From positions 62,001 to 126,000 of the forward strand of contig JADCGQ010000030.1 of assembly GCA_020248945.1 (NCBI GenBank): a stretch of 64,000 bases of DNA. Direction: 5' to 3'. The position numbers and the translations under genes are program-made. The DNA comes from Rubrivivax sp. (GTDB taxonomy: Bacteria > Pseudomonadota > Gammaproteobacteria > Burkholderiales > Burkholderiaceae_C). The notes under the pieces were generated by a model. The model was not told the DNA's origin. It saw nothing but the letters and a program-made list of their open reading frames with translations, and searched no databases. Numbering within the stretch: position 1 is the stretch's first letter; each line of letters starts with the position of its first letter. Shown piece by piece: positions 45,677 through 54,452 of this stretch.

Positions 45677-46762
45677 ATGGACCGCTACACCGGCACCCGG
45701 CCCATGGCCAGCAGCCATGCCTTCGACGTGGCGGCGCTGGAGCGCCACCTGCGGCAGCACCTGGGCGGCTTTGCCGGCCCGCTGGACGTCACTCAGTTCA
45801 AGGGCGGCCAGAGCAACCCCACCTACCTGCTGGCCACGCCCACGCGCCGCTGGGCCCTGCGCAGCAAGCCGGGACCGGTGGCGAAGCTGCTGCCCTCGGC
45901 CCACGCCATCGAACGCGAGTACCGCGTGATGAAGGCGCTGGCCGGCACCGGCGTGCCCGTGCCGGCCATGGCGCTGCTGTGCGACGACGAGTCCGTCATC
46001 GGCCGCGCGTTCTACGTGATGGAGTTCGTCGAGGGCCGCGTGCTCTGGGAGCAGGCGCTGCCCGGCATGGACACGGCCGAACGCGGCGCGATCTACGACG
46101 AGATGAACCGCGTGATGGCGGCGCTGCACACGGTGGACGTGGTAGCCGCCGGCCTGGCCGACTACGGCAAGCCCGGCAACTACTTCGAGCGCCAGATCGG
46201 CCGCTGGAGCAAGCAGTACCTGGCCTCGCGCACCGAGGACATCCCCGAGATGGAGCGCCTGATCGAGTGGCTGCCGGCGCACCTGCCCGCGAGCGCGCTC
46301 GACGCCACGCAGGTGTCGGTGGTGCACGGCGACTTCCGCCTCGACAACCTCGTGTTCCACCCGACCGAGCCACGTGTGCAGGCGGTGCTGGACTGGGAGC
46401 TGTCAACGCTGGGCCATCCGCTCGCCGACTTCAGCTACCACTGCATGGCCTGGCACATCCCGCCGGGCGTGTTCCGCGGCATCGGCGGGCTCGATCACGC
46501 GGCGCTGGGCATTCCCACAGAGGCCGAGTACGTGCGGCGTTATGCCGTGCGCACCGGCCGCGGCGAGGCCGCCGTGGGCGCACTGATGGCCGACTGGAAC
46601 TTCTACCTCGCCTACAACCTGTTTCGCCTCGGCAGCATCACGCAGGGCATTGCGCGGCGCGTGGTCGACGGCATCGCTTCCAGCAGCGAGGCGCGCGCCA
46701 CCGGCGAGGCCACGCGCACGCTGGCGCAGATGGCGTGGCGCTTTGCGCAACAGGCTGGCTGA
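45677..46762 (+). CDS. APH-fold small-molecule kinase, ACAD10/11- or LvaA-like
   Basis: 361-residue phosphotransferase of the aminoglycoside/choline kinase fold. QFKGGQSNPTYLL nucleotide loop, Brenner motif VVHGDFRLDNLVFHP, metal motif VLDWELSTLGHPLADFSY. This subgroup corresponds to the kinase domain fused to acyl-CoA dehydrogenase in ACAD10/11 and to LvaA of the levulinate pathway, which phosphorylate 4-hydroxyacyl-CoA. Drug resistance is unlikely given the company. 30 bp before the acyl-CoA dehydrogenase gene. Confidence 0.85.
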   Translation: MDRYTGTRPMASSHAFDVAALERHLRQHLGGFAGPLDVTQFKGGQSNPTYLLATPTRRWALRSKPGPVAKLLPSAHAIEREYRVMKALAGTGVPVPAMALLCDDESVIGRAFYVMEFVEGRVLWEQALPGMDTAERGAIYDEMNRVMAALHTVDVVAAGLADYGKPGNYFERQIGRWSKQYLASRTEDIPEMERLIEWLPAHLPASALDATQVSVVHGDFRLDNLVFHPTEPRVQAVLDWELSTLGHPLADFSYHCMAWHIPPGVFRGIGGLDHAALGIPTEAEYVRRYAVRTGRGEAAVGALMADWNFYLAYNLFRLGSITQGIARRVVDGIASSSEARATGEATRTLAQMAWRFAQQAG

Positions 46763-46792
46763 CCCCCCAAGACACCGACAGGAGACGACCCC

Positions 46793-48064
46793 ATGGACTT
46801 CGACTATTCCCCGCGCACCCAGCAGCTTGCGGCGCGCCTGAACGCCTTCATGGCCGAGCACGTCTACCCGGCCGAGGCCGCGTACTTCGAGGAGATCGAG
46901 GCGAACAGCCGCGCCGGCCGCCGCTGGACGCCGCTGCAGACGATCGAGAAGCTCAAGCCCAAGGCACGCGATGCCGGCCTGTGGAACCTGTTCCTGCCGC
47001 CTTCGGCCGAAGGCCAGGCCGCCGCCGCGCGCGGCGATTCCGAATACGGCTTCGGCCTGAGCAACCAGGACTACGCCCCGCTGGCCGAGATCATGGGCGG
47101 CGTACCCTGGAGCAGCGAGGTCTTCAACTGCAGCGCGCCCGACACCGGCAACATGGAGGTGTTCGCGCGCTACGCCACGCCCGAGCTCAAGAAGCGCTGG
47201 CTCGAGCCGCTGCTGGCCGGCGAGATCCGCAGCGCCTTCGCGATGACCGAGCCCGCGGTGGCCAGCTCCGACGCCACCAACATCCAGGCCGATATTCGCA
47301 AGGAGTCAGGGAAGGACGGCGACCACTACGTCATCAACGGCCGCAAGTGGTGGACCAGCGGCGCCGGCGACCCGCGCTGCGCCGTCTACATCTTCATGGG
47401 CAAGACCGACCCGCAGGCGCCGCGGCACTCGCAGCAGTCGATGATCGTCGTGCCCGCGAACACGCCGGGCATCACGGTCCTGCGCCCGCTCACGGTGTTC
47501 GGCTACGACGACGCGCCGCACGGCCACATGGAGGTGGACTTCGTGAACGTGCGCGTGCCGGCCGACCACATTCTGCTCGGCGAAGGCCGTGGCTTCGAGA
47601 TCGCCCAGGGCCGCCTCGGCCCCGGCCGCATCCACCACTGCATGCGCCTGATCGGCATCGCCGAGCGCGCACTGAAGCTGATGTGCGAGCGCGCCGTGTC
47701 GCGCACCGCCTTCGGCAAGACCATCGCGCAGCAGACGGTGACGCAGGAGCGCATCGCCGAGGCCCGCTGCATGATCGACCAGGCGCGCCTGCTCACGCTG
47801 AAGGCGGCCTGGATGATGGACCGCGCCGGCAACAAGAGCGCCAAGGCCGAGATCGCGATGATCAAGGTGGTGGCGCCGCAGATGGCCTGCCAGGTGATCG
47901 ACTGGGCGATGCAGGTGTTCGGCGGTGCCGGCATGAGCCAGGACACCCCGCTGGCCTACTTCTACACGCTGTCGCGCACGCTGCGCTTTGCCGACGGCCC
48001 CGACGAAGTGCACCGCAACGCCATCGCCAAGCTCGAGCTCGGCAAGATCATGCCGAAGGCCTGA
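46793..48064 (+). CDS. Acyl-CoA dehydrogenase family protein (ACAD11/LvaC-like)
   Basis: 423-residue flavoprotein. N-terminal helical domain; [19 protein letters not shown]/substrate motif, [28 protein letters not shown], and C-terminal [18 protein letters not shown]. The length and these motifs match the long ACAD10/11 branch rather than short-chain dehydrogenases. With the kinase upstream it may convert 4-hydroxyacyl-CoA through a phosphorylated intermediate to an enoyl-CoA; this is by analogy. Confidence 0.88.
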   Translation: MDFDYSPRTQQLAARLNAFMAEHVYPAEAAYFEEIEANSRAGRRWTPLQTIEKLKPKARDAGLWNLFLPPSAEGQAAAARGDSEYGFGLSNQDYAPLAEIMGGVPWSSEVFNCSAPDTGNMEVFARYATPELKKRWLEPLLAGEIRSAFAMTEPAVASSDATNIQADIRKESGKDGDHYVINGRKWWTSGAGDPRCAVYIFMGKTDPQAPRHSQQSMIVVPANTPGITVLRPLTVFGYDDAPHGHMEVDFVNVRVPADHILLGEGRGFEIAQGRLGPGRIHHCMRLIGIAERALKLMCERAVSRTAFGKTIAQQTVTQERIAEARCMIDQARLLTLKAAWMMDRAGNKSAKAEIAMIKVVAPQMACQVIDWAMQVFGGAGMSQDTPLAYFYTLSRTLRFADGPDEVHRNAIAKLELGKIMPKA

Positions 48065-48089
48065 GAGTGGTGACGCTGGCGGGCGCGGC

Positions 48090-48824
48090 CTACTTGCCGC
48101 GCTCGTCGCCCGGCAGCGCGCTCGAGCTCCACATGCTCGGCTGCGTGCTCGGCGAGATGGCGTCGCTGCTGTCGTTGGCGACGCGCCGCGCCTCGCGCAT
48201 GGCGGTTTCGAACAGGCGCAGCCACTGCTGCAACGCGGGCAGCTCGGGCTCGGCCAGCGCGGTGCGCAGCATCAGGCGGCCGCGGCCGATCATCAGTACC
48301 AGCGGCACCGAGGCGTCGACCCGCAGCGCCGCCATCGACTGTGTCAGCGGCCCGGCCAGCCACTGCAGCAGCCAGGGCTTCAGGCTCGACAAGGCGGCGT
48401 AGCGCTCGGCCAGTTCGGGCAGGTCCTTGTCCGCCAGGCGCGGGAACATCACGAGCCAGCGCATCTCGGGCGGCGTCTGGTTGTCGATGCGGGTCTGCAC
48501 GCCTTCGACGTACTGATCGAAAACGTCCTTCTCCATCTTCTCCTGCAACTGCCGGTTCATGATCACCAGCTGCAGCTCGGGGCTCAGCCCCAGCTCGGAG
48601 CGGATGCGCAGTTCGTGCCCGGCGATGTAGGGGCGCTGCGACGGGCCCCACTCCAGGCGCCAGGGCGTGGCGCCCAGCCGGCCGTCGACGACGAAGCCTT
48701 CGTTCTGCACGACGCGAAAACCGTACTGGCGCTGCTGCGCCCAGGGCACGAGGCCGTCCCAGTCGTGGCCGTCCTCGCCACTGCCTGCGGCACCCGAGAA
48801 CAGGCGCTTCAATCCGTCGAGCAT
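48090..48824 (-). CDS. Conserved-looking protein of unknown function
   Basis: 244 residues, soluble, no signal peptide (MLDGLKRLFSGAAGSGEDG). Trp- and Arg-rich N-terminal half (WRLEWGPSQRPYIAGHELRI), a mid-region with NRQLQEKMEKDVFDQYVEG, and a low-complexity Ser/Pro C-terminus. No family recognised. It is convergent with the acyl-CoA dehydrogenase gene and divergent from the GST gene. Confidence 0.75.
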   Translation of the reverse strand: MLDGLKRLFSGAAGSGEDGHDWDGLVPWAQQRQYGFRVVQNEGFVVDGRLGATPWRLEWGPSQRPYIAGHELRIRSELGLSPELQLVIMNRQLQEKMEKDVFDQYVEGVQTRIDNQTPPEMRWLVMFPRLADKDLPELAERYAALSSLKPWLLQWLAGPLTQSMAALRVDASVPLVLMIGRGRLMLRTALAEPELPALQQWLRLFETAMREARRVANDSSDAISPSTQPSMWSSSALPGDERGK

Positions 48825-48860
48825 GATTTAGAGTCCGCCGAGGCCGCCAGGAGAACAACG

Positions 48861-49553
48861 ATGATCGAAGTGTATTCGTGGCCCACGCCGAACGGGCACA
48901 AGGTCCACATCATGCTCGAGGAGTGCGGCCTGCCCTACCGGGTGCACCCGGTGGACATCGGCAGCGGCGCGCAGTTCGCCCCCGAGTTCCTGGCCATCAG
49001 CCCGAACAACAAGATCCCGGCGATCACCGACCCCGACGGCCCCGACGGCGAGCCGATCTCGCTGTTCGAGAGCGGCGCCATCCTGCTGTACCTGGCCGGC
49101 AAGACCGGCCGCTTCCTGCCCGCCGGCACGGCCGCGAAGTACGAGGTGCTGCAGTGGTTGATGTTCCAGATGGGCGGCGTCGGCCCCATGCTGGGCCAGG
49201 CGCACCACTTCCGCATCTACGCGCCCGAGAAGATCCCGTACGCCGTCGACCGCTACACCAACGAGGCCAAGCGCCTGTACGGCGTCATGAACAAGCGCCT
49301 GGCCAGGAGCAAGTACCTCGGCGGCGCCGAGTACAGCGTGGCCGACATGGCCGTGTACCCCTGGCTGCGCAGCTGGAAGAACCAGGGCATCGACTGGAAC
49401 GACCACCCGCACCTGCGCGGCTGGTTCGACGAGATCGGCGCCCGCCCGGCCGTGCAGCGCGGCTGCGAGGTGCTGGCCAGCGCGCGCAAGCCGCTGGTGG
49501 ACGACAAGGCGCGCGAGGCGCTGTTCGGCTCGCAGCAGTACCAGAAGCGCTGA
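48861..49553 (+). CDS. Glutathione S-transferase, YfcG/Ure2p-like
   Basis: 230 residues. N-terminal thioredoxin fold (YSWPTPNGHKVHIMLEE; the Asn of TPNG replaces the usual catalytic Ser/Tyr as in the Nu/Ure2p class; cis-Pro in NNKIPAITD). C-terminal helical domain (KYLGGAEYSVADMAVYPWL). Such enzymes often reduce disulfides with two glutathiones. AGGAG precedes the start. Confidence 0.88.
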   Translation: MIEVYSWPTPNGHKVHIMLEECGLPYRVHPVDIGSGAQFAPEFLAISPNNKIPAITDPDGPDGEPISLFESGAILLYLAGKTGRFLPAGTAAKYEVLQWLMFQMGGVGPMLGQAHHFRIYAPEKIPYAVDRYTNEAKRLYGVMNKRLARSKYLGGAEYSVADMAVYPWLRSWKNQGIDWNDHPHLRGWFDEIGARPAVQRGCEVLASARKPLVDDKAREALFGSQQYQKR

Positions 49554-49594
49554 GCGGTCCCGCTGGGGCCGGCGTGCCAGACAATCCACTCCGT

Positions 49595-49671
49595 CTGCCC
49601 GTAGCTCAACTGGATAGAGCAGCGGCCTTCTAAGCCGCAGGTCGGGGGTTCGAGTCCCTCCGGGCAGGCCA
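49595..49671 (+). tRNA. tRNA-Arg(UCU)
   Basis: 77 nt with encoded CCA. Acceptor CTGCCCG/CGGGCAG, anticodon stem GCGGC/GCCGC with loop CTTCTAA (anticodon TCT), T arm GGGGG-TTCGAGT-CCCTC. Confidence 0.96.
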
Positions 49672-49711
49672 GGCCGCCCGCCGCCGAGCTGGATGCCTAT
49701 ACAGTCGGCGC

Positions 49712-51808
49712 ATGACCGCCGGCCTCGTCGAAGAGCTCAGCGCCGAGCAAGGCGCCGCCGTCGCGCACGGCCGTGAGCCGCTGCTCGTGGTGGCCGGTGC
49801 CGGCACCGGCAAGACCACCGTGCTGGCCGCCCGGATGGCCGCGCTGGTGATGGCGGGGGCCGATCCGAACCGGCTGCTGCTGCTGAGCTTCTCGCGCCGC
49901 GCGGCGGCCGAACTCGCCCACCGGGCCGGCGCGCAGCTGCACGCCGCGCTCGGCCTGCCCGCCGGCACGCCGGCACCCCGGCTGCCCTGGTGCGGCACCT
50001 TCCACGGCATCGCGGCGCGGCTGTTGCGTGACGAGGCCGCGGCCCTGGGCCTGCACGCCGGCTTTTCGGTGCTCGACGCCGCCGACGCCGAGGAACTGAT
50101 GGCGCAGCAGCGCCTGGCCCTGGGCCTGGCGGCGCGTTCGGTGAACGAGCAGCGCGTGCCGCTGGCCGCCACCTGCATGGCCATCCACTCGCGCTGCGTC
50201 GCCACGCGCCAGCCGCTGGCCGAGGTGCTGCGCCGCCACTACCCCTGGTGCCTGCCACCCGACGACACCGGCGGCAGCGCGCTCGCCCGCCTGTTCGACG
50301 CCTACGCCGAGGCCAAGCTGCAGCAGCGCCTGCTCGACTACGACGACCTGCTCGACGGCTGGTGGCTGGCGCTGCAGCACGAGCCCGTGGCCGGCCGCTT
50401 GCGCGGCCGCTTCGACCACGTGCTCGTCGACGAGGTGCAGGACCTGAACCCGCTGCAGTGGCGGCTCGTCGAGGCCCTGCGCCCCGGCGGCGCGGGCCTC
50501 ACCGCCGTGGGTGACGACTCGCAGGCCATCTACGGCTTCCGCGGCGCGCTGGTGGCCGAGATGCTGGGCTTTCCGGCCCGCTGCACGCCGGCGGCGCGCG
50601 TGCTCACGCTCACGCGCAACCACCGCAGCACGCCGCAGATCGTGGCCAGCAGCAACGCGCTCATCGCCCAGGTGCGCGAGCGCTTCGACAAGACGCTCGT
50701 CAGCCCGCGCCCCGCCGGCCCGCGGCCGCTGCTGCACGCGGTGGCCGACGAGGCCGCCGAGGCGCGCGGCGTGGCCGCCGCCGTGCTCGAGGCCCGCGAG
50801 GGCGGCCTCGAACTGCGCCGCCAGGCGGTGCTGTTCCGCACCGCCACGCACAGCCAGGCGCTGGAACTGGAGCTGATGCGCCGGCGCGTGCCCTTCGTCA
50901 AGTTCGGCGGCCTGCGCTTCCTGGAGTCGGCCCACCTGAAGGACGTCGTCGCCGTGCTGCGCTGGGCCGACAACCCGGCGGCACAACTGGCCGCCACGCG
51001 CGTGGCGCGGCTGGTGCCGGGCATCGGCCCGGCGGCGCTGCAGCGCCTGGCCGCCGCCGGCCACGACATCGACCGCTTCGAACCGCCACGCGCCGCCGCC
51101 CTGCCCTGGCAGGCGCTGCGCGCGCTGATGCAGCACCTGCGCGGCCCCGATGCCCGCTGGCCCGCCGACTACGCCCGCCTCATCGACTGGTACACGCCGC
51201 AGCTCGAGCGGCTGCACGCCGACGCGCGCCAGCGCCAGCAGGAGCTGCAGCAACTCGCCACCAGCGCCGCGCGCGCGCCCAACCGCCTGGCCTTCGTCAC
51301 CGAACTGATGCTCGAACCGCCCGCAGCCCACGGCGCCGAGGCCGGCACGCCGCTGCTCGACGAAGACTGGCTCACGCTGTCGACACTGCACTCGGCCAAG
51401 GGCCAGGAGTGGAGCGCGGTGCACATCCTGCGCGTGGTGGACGGCGCGATCCCGTCCGACCTGGCCACCGGCCGTGCCGACGAGATCGACGAAGAGCGCC
51501 GCCTGCTTTACGTGGGCATGACCCGCGCGCGCGACACGCTGGCACTGTGGGCGCCGCAGAACTTCCACGTCACGCAGCAGCGGGCCTGGGGCGGGCGGCA
51601 TGTCACGGCGCTGCACTCGCGGTTCATCGATGCGGCGGTGCTGGGCACGCTCGACATCGGCCACGGGCCCCGTGAGGCGGGCGGGGCCGGCGAGCCCGGC
51701 TTGCCGCCTGGGGAAGCAATTTTGCCCGCCCTCGCCACGGCGCCCGCCGAACCAGGGGGCCTGCTCGCCGAACTGGCCCGCGCACGCCGCCGCGGCTGGG
51801 CACAATGA
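49712..51808 (+). CDS. UvrD/Rep-family DNA helicase
   Basis: 698-residue superfamily 1A helicase. Motif I VVAGAGTGKTT, motif II VLVDEVQDLNPLQW, motif III DDSQAIYGFRGA, motif IV region LTRNHRSTPQI, motif V TLHSAKGQEW, motif VI LLYVGMTRARDTL. It matches the proteobacterial UvrD-like group that is shorter than UvrD or Rep; role in repair or replication is not defined. It starts 40 bp after tRNA-Arg. Confidence 0.92.
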   Translation: MTAGLVEELSAEQGAAVAHGREPLLVVAGAGTGKTTVLAARMAALVMAGADPNRLLLLSFSRRAAAELAHRAGAQLHAALGLPAGTPAPRLPWCGTFHGIAARLLRDEAAALGLHAGFSVLDAADAEELMAQQRLALGLAARSVNEQRVPLAATCMAIHSRCVATRQPLAEVLRRHYPWCLPPDDTGGSALARLFDAYAEAKLQQRLLDYDDLLDGWWLALQHEPVAGRLRGRFDHVLVDEVQDLNPLQWRLVEALRPGGAGLTAVGDDSQAIYGFRGALVAEMLGFPARCTPAARVLTLTRNHRSTPQIVASSNALIAQVRERFDKTLVSPRPAGPRPLLHAVADEAAEARGVAAAVLEAREGGLELRRQAVLFRTATHSQALELELMRRRVPFVKFGGLRFLESAHLKDVVAVLRWADNPAAQLAATRVARLVPGIGPAALQRLAAAGHDIDRFEPPRAAALPWQALRALMQHLRGPDARWPADYARLIDWYTPQLERLHADARQRQQELQQLATSAARAPNRLAFVTELMLEPPAAHGAEAGTPLLDEDWLTLSTLHSAKGQEWSAVHILRVVDGAIPSDLATGRADEIDEERRLLYVGMTRARDTLALWAPQNFHVTQQRAWGGRHVTALHSRFIDAAVLGTLDIGHGPREAGGAGEPGLPPGEAILPALATAPAEPGGLLAELARARRRGWAQ

Positions 51809-51833
51809 AGGGCCCTGCCGCAGGAAGCCGCCC

Positions 51834-52373
51834 ATGCCCACGACTGCCGACACCCGCCCGACCGCCGACTCGCTGGCGGGCCTGATTCGATCGCTGGGCG
51901 CGCGCGCCCACCAGGTGCGCGCCGCCACCCGTGCCGCCGACCACTACCTCGCGCAGGACGCCAGCGACGAGCGCGACACCGGCACCTGGCTGCTGGCCAG
52001 TGCCGTGACGCTGGCCGAGGACCTGGCGGCCGACCTGGATGGCCTGTCGCGCACGCTGAAGGAACGCAACGCCGAAGGCAGCTTGCAGCAGCGCCTCGTG
52101 CCCTTGCGCGCGCGTGCCCACCAGCTGCACGCCGCGGCCAAGGCGGCTGATCGCTTTCTCGAACAAGACAGCAGCGAAGACCGCGACACCGGCGGCTGGC
52201 TGGTGCCGATGGCCCAGCAGCTGGCGAACAAGCTGGCCAACGAGCTCGACGACACGCTGGCCACCACGCGGCGCCCGGCGGCCGCCGACAAGCCTGCAGC
52301 GGTGGAGCCGCACGACCCGGCCCTGGCACGCCGCATCAACGCCGCCACCGCCCCGCTGCGCGGCGCGGCCTGA
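51834..52373 (+). CDS. Small helical protein with an internal duplication, unknown function
   Basis: 179 residues. Two copies of a module of about 55 residues at 21-75 and 91-145, with a period of exactly 70 residues: ARAHQVRAATRAADHYLAQD against ARAHQLHAAAKAADRFLEQD, each followed by a DTG-W motif and a leucine/alanine helix. More than half of the aligned residues are identical. Predicted all-helical and soluble. 25 bp after the helicase gene, so probably cotranscribed. Confidence 0.8.
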   Translation: MPTTADTRPTADSLAGLIRSLGARAHQVRAATRAADHYLAQDASDERDTGTWLLASAVTLAEDLAADLDGLSRTLKERNAEGSLQQRLVPLRARAHQLHAAAKAADRFLEQDSSEDRDTGGWLVPMAQQLANKLANELDDTLATTRRPAAADKPAAVEPHDPALARRINAATAPLRGAA

Positions 52374-52501
52374 GCAGAGGGCCCACACGTCAGGCTCGCG
52401 CCTGACCCATCGGCACCCCACTCCACCCTGAGGCAGATCAAGGCCCTCTGCGGCGGCGTCCTCCACACTGGGCGGGTCGTCCTCACCTGCCTGGATCTGC
52501 C

Positions 52502-53251
52502 ATGTCCACACCCCGAGTAGCCCTTGTCACCGGTGCCGCCTCCGGCATCGGCCGCGCCGTGGCGCTGGCCTATGCCAAGGCTGGCCTGAAGGTGGTGGTG
52601 TCGGATCTCGACGCCGCCGGCGGCGAGGCCACCGTCGCGCTCATCCAGCAAGCCGGTGGCGAGGCCTGCTTCGGCCTGGCCGACGTGGCCCGCCCCGCCG
52701 ACCACGTGGCGCTCGTCGCGCTGGCCGAATCGCGCTACGGCGCGCTGCACGTGGCCTGCAACAACGCCGGCATCGGCGGTGACCTGGCCCCCACGGCCGA
52801 GCAGACCCTCGAAGGCTGGCAACGTGTCATCGACGTCAACCTCTCGGGCGTGTTCTACGGCCTGCGGGCGCAGATCCCGGCGCTGCTGCGCGCCGGTGGC
52901 GGCGCCATCGTCAACGTGGCGTCCATCCTGGGCAGCGTGGCCTTCGCCAACGCGCCGGCCTACACCGCCGCCAAGCACGGCGTGGTCGGGCTCACCAAGG
53001 CCTCGGCGCTGGAGTACGGCAGCCAGGGCGTGCGCATCAATGCCGTCGGGCCTGCCTTCATCCACACGCCGATGATCGAGCGGCTCGAAAGCGACCCGGC
53101 CACGAACGCCGCGCTGGTGGCGATGCACCCCATCGGGCGCCTCGGCCGGCCCGAGGAAGTGGCCGAACTGGTGCTGTGGCTCAGCTCGCCGGCCGCGTCG
53201 TTCGTGACGGGGAGCTACTACCCGGTGGATGGCGGCTTCCTGGCACGCTGA
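52502..53251 (+). CDS. Short-chain dehydrogenase/reductase
   Basis: 249-residue classical SDR. Cofactor loop [18 protein letters not shown] at about 88, catalytic Ser in NVASILGS and YTAAKHG (Tyr/Lys pair), C-terminal PVDGGF. An acidic residue after strand 2 ([11 protein letters not shown]) favours NAD(H). Substrate unknown. Confidence 0.9.
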   Translation: MSTPRVALVTGAASGIGRAVALAYAKAGLKVVVSDLDAAGGEATVALIQQAGGEACFGLADVARPADHVALVALAESRYGALHVACNNAGIGGDLAPTAEQTLEGWQRVIDVNLSGVFYGLRAQIPALLRAGGGAIVNVASILGSVAFANAPAYTAAKHGVVGLTKASALEYGSQGVRINAVGPAFIHTPMIERLESDPATNAALVAMHPIGRLGRPEEVAELVLWLSSPAASFVTGSYYPVDGGFLAR

Positions 53252-53281
53252 GCGCCAGGCGCGGCCCTCGGCGGGGCCGGA

Positions 53282-53358
53282 TGGTCGGGGTGAAAGGATT
53301 CGAACCTTCGACCCATTGCTCCCAAAGCAATTGCGCTACCAGGCTGCGCTACACCCCG
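53282..53358 (-). tRNA. tRNA-Pro(UGG)
   Basis: 77 nt with encoded CCA on the minus strand. Acceptor CGGGGTG/CACCCCG, anticodon stem ATTGC/GCAAT with loop TTTGGGA (anticodon TGG), T arm with GGTTCGAATCC. Confidence 0.96.
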
Positions 53359-53376
53359 ACGTGGCCTTCATTCTAG

Positions 53377-53874
53377 TCAGGCGGCGTGCAGCGGACCGTC
53401 GCTGACGACGATGCCATCGGCATCGGCATACAGCCACTCGCCCGGGCGCACCACCACGCCCTGCAGCCGCACCGGCACGCCCTGCTGCCCGCCGCCGCGC
53501 TTGGCCGGCGGCATGGGGCACAGCGCCAGCGCGCGCACGCCCACGGCGGTGGCGCGCAGCTCGGCCACGTCGCGCACGGCGCCGTGCACCACGATGCCGG
53601 CCCAGCCGTGGGCCGCTGCCGCGGCGGCCAGGTTGCCGCCCACCAGCGCGGTGCGCAGGCTGCCGCCGCCGTCGACCACCAGCACGCGGCCCTGGCCGGG
53701 CGTGTCGAGCAGCGTCTTCACAAGCACGTTGTCCTCGAAGCACTGCACCGTCATCACCGGGCCGGCGAAGCGCGGCAGGCCGCCGTAGTCGTGCCAGGCC
53801 GGCGGCAGCACGCGCAGCGCCGTGGGGTCGTCGCGGAAGGGGTCGCAGAGGTCGCAGGTGGCGAAGTCGATCAT
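53377..53874 (-). CDS. RraA-family protein (RNase E regulator-like or HMG aldolase)
   Basis: 165 residues. Family features: GRVLVVDGGGSLRTALVGGNLA, GWAGIVVHGAVRD with the conserved Arg-Asp, and a C-terminal GEWLYADADGIVVSD. RraA proteins either mask RNase E or, with the same fold, act as 4-hydroxy-4-methyl-2-oxoglutarate/oxaloacetate lyases; sequence alone does not separate these. The start overlaps the Lrp-type regulator stop (ATGA), which is unusual for RraA. Confidence 0.85.
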   Translation of the reverse strand: MIDFATCDLCDPFRDDPTALRVLPPAWHDYGGLPRFAGPVMTVQCFEDNVLVKTLLDTPGQGRVLVVDGGGSLRTALVGGNLAAAAAAHGWAGIVVHGAVRDVAELRATAVGVRALALCPMPPAKRGGGQQGVPVRLQGVVVRPGEWLYADADGIVVSDGPLHAA

Positions 53875-54347
53875 GTCGTGAGCTCCAGGGCGGCCAGCGC
53901 CGCGCGCGGCAGCATCACTCGCTGGTCGAGCACGGTCTTCAGGATGATGGAGGTGGAGGTCTCGGCGAACAGGCAGAACTGGCTGACCACGGCATCGAGG
54001 TGGGCCACGTCGGCCACGGCGATCTCGAGCAGCCAGCTGTCCTCGCCGGTGATGTTGAAGGCGTTGACGACCTCCGGCCGCTCGCGCACCACACGCGTCA
54101 TGCGGTCGAAGTCGCAGCGGCCCACGCGCATCAGCGCGCGGATGCCGTAGCCCAGCGCCTGCAGGTTGACGGTGGCGCGGTAACCGGTGATGACACCGGC
54201 GGCCTCGAGCTTCTTCACGCGCTCGGCCACGGCCGGTTGGCTCAAGTGCACGCGGCGGCCGAGTTCGGCCAGCGAGATGCGCGCGTCGGCCTGCAGTTCG
54301 GCCAGGATGCGGGTGTCGTAGGTGTCGAGCGTCGATGAGTCCAGCAT
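53871..54347 (-). CDS. Lrp/AsnC-family transcription regulator
   Basis: 158 residues. N-terminal HTH (ISLAELGRRVHLSQPAVAERV) and a C-terminal RAM-type ligand domain (FNITGEDSWLLEIAVADVAHLD). Start MLDSSTLDTYD chosen for family length. It is divergent from the EamA transporter across a 105-bp gap holding a strong palindrome, which suggests control of that exporter. Confidence 0.9.
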   Translation of the reverse strand: MLDSSTLDTYDTRILAELQADARISLAELGRRVHLSQPAVAERVKKLEAAGVITGYRATVNLQALGYGIRALMRVGRCDFDRMTRVVRERPEVVNAFNITGEDSWLLEIAVADVAHLDAVVSQFCLFAETSTSIILKTVLDQRVMLPRAALAALELTT

Positions 54348-54399
54348 TTGAAGGAATGTGCCCGTGCAAACCTGCAAACGCAAGTCGATCGGCGCTTCG

Positions 54400-54424
54400 G
54401 ACCTTGAATCGGCGCTTCAAGGTC
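54400..54424. promoter_or_regulatory. Palindrome between the Lrp-type regulator and the EamA gene
   Basis: GACCTTGAA-N7-TTCAAGGTC, a perfect 9-bp inverted repeat. In addition ATCGGCGCTTC occurs twice (54388-54398 and 54408-54418) with a 20-bp period. Phased sites fit wrapping by an Lrp multimer. Confidence 0.6.
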
Positions 54425-54452
54425 TGGGGCGGTCTGCCTACCATGGCGGCCC

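Noticed and set aside
45677..46762. Aminoglycoside resistance gene
   Set aside because: Shares the kinase fold only; pairing with an acyl-CoA dehydrogenase points to acyl-CoA metabolism.
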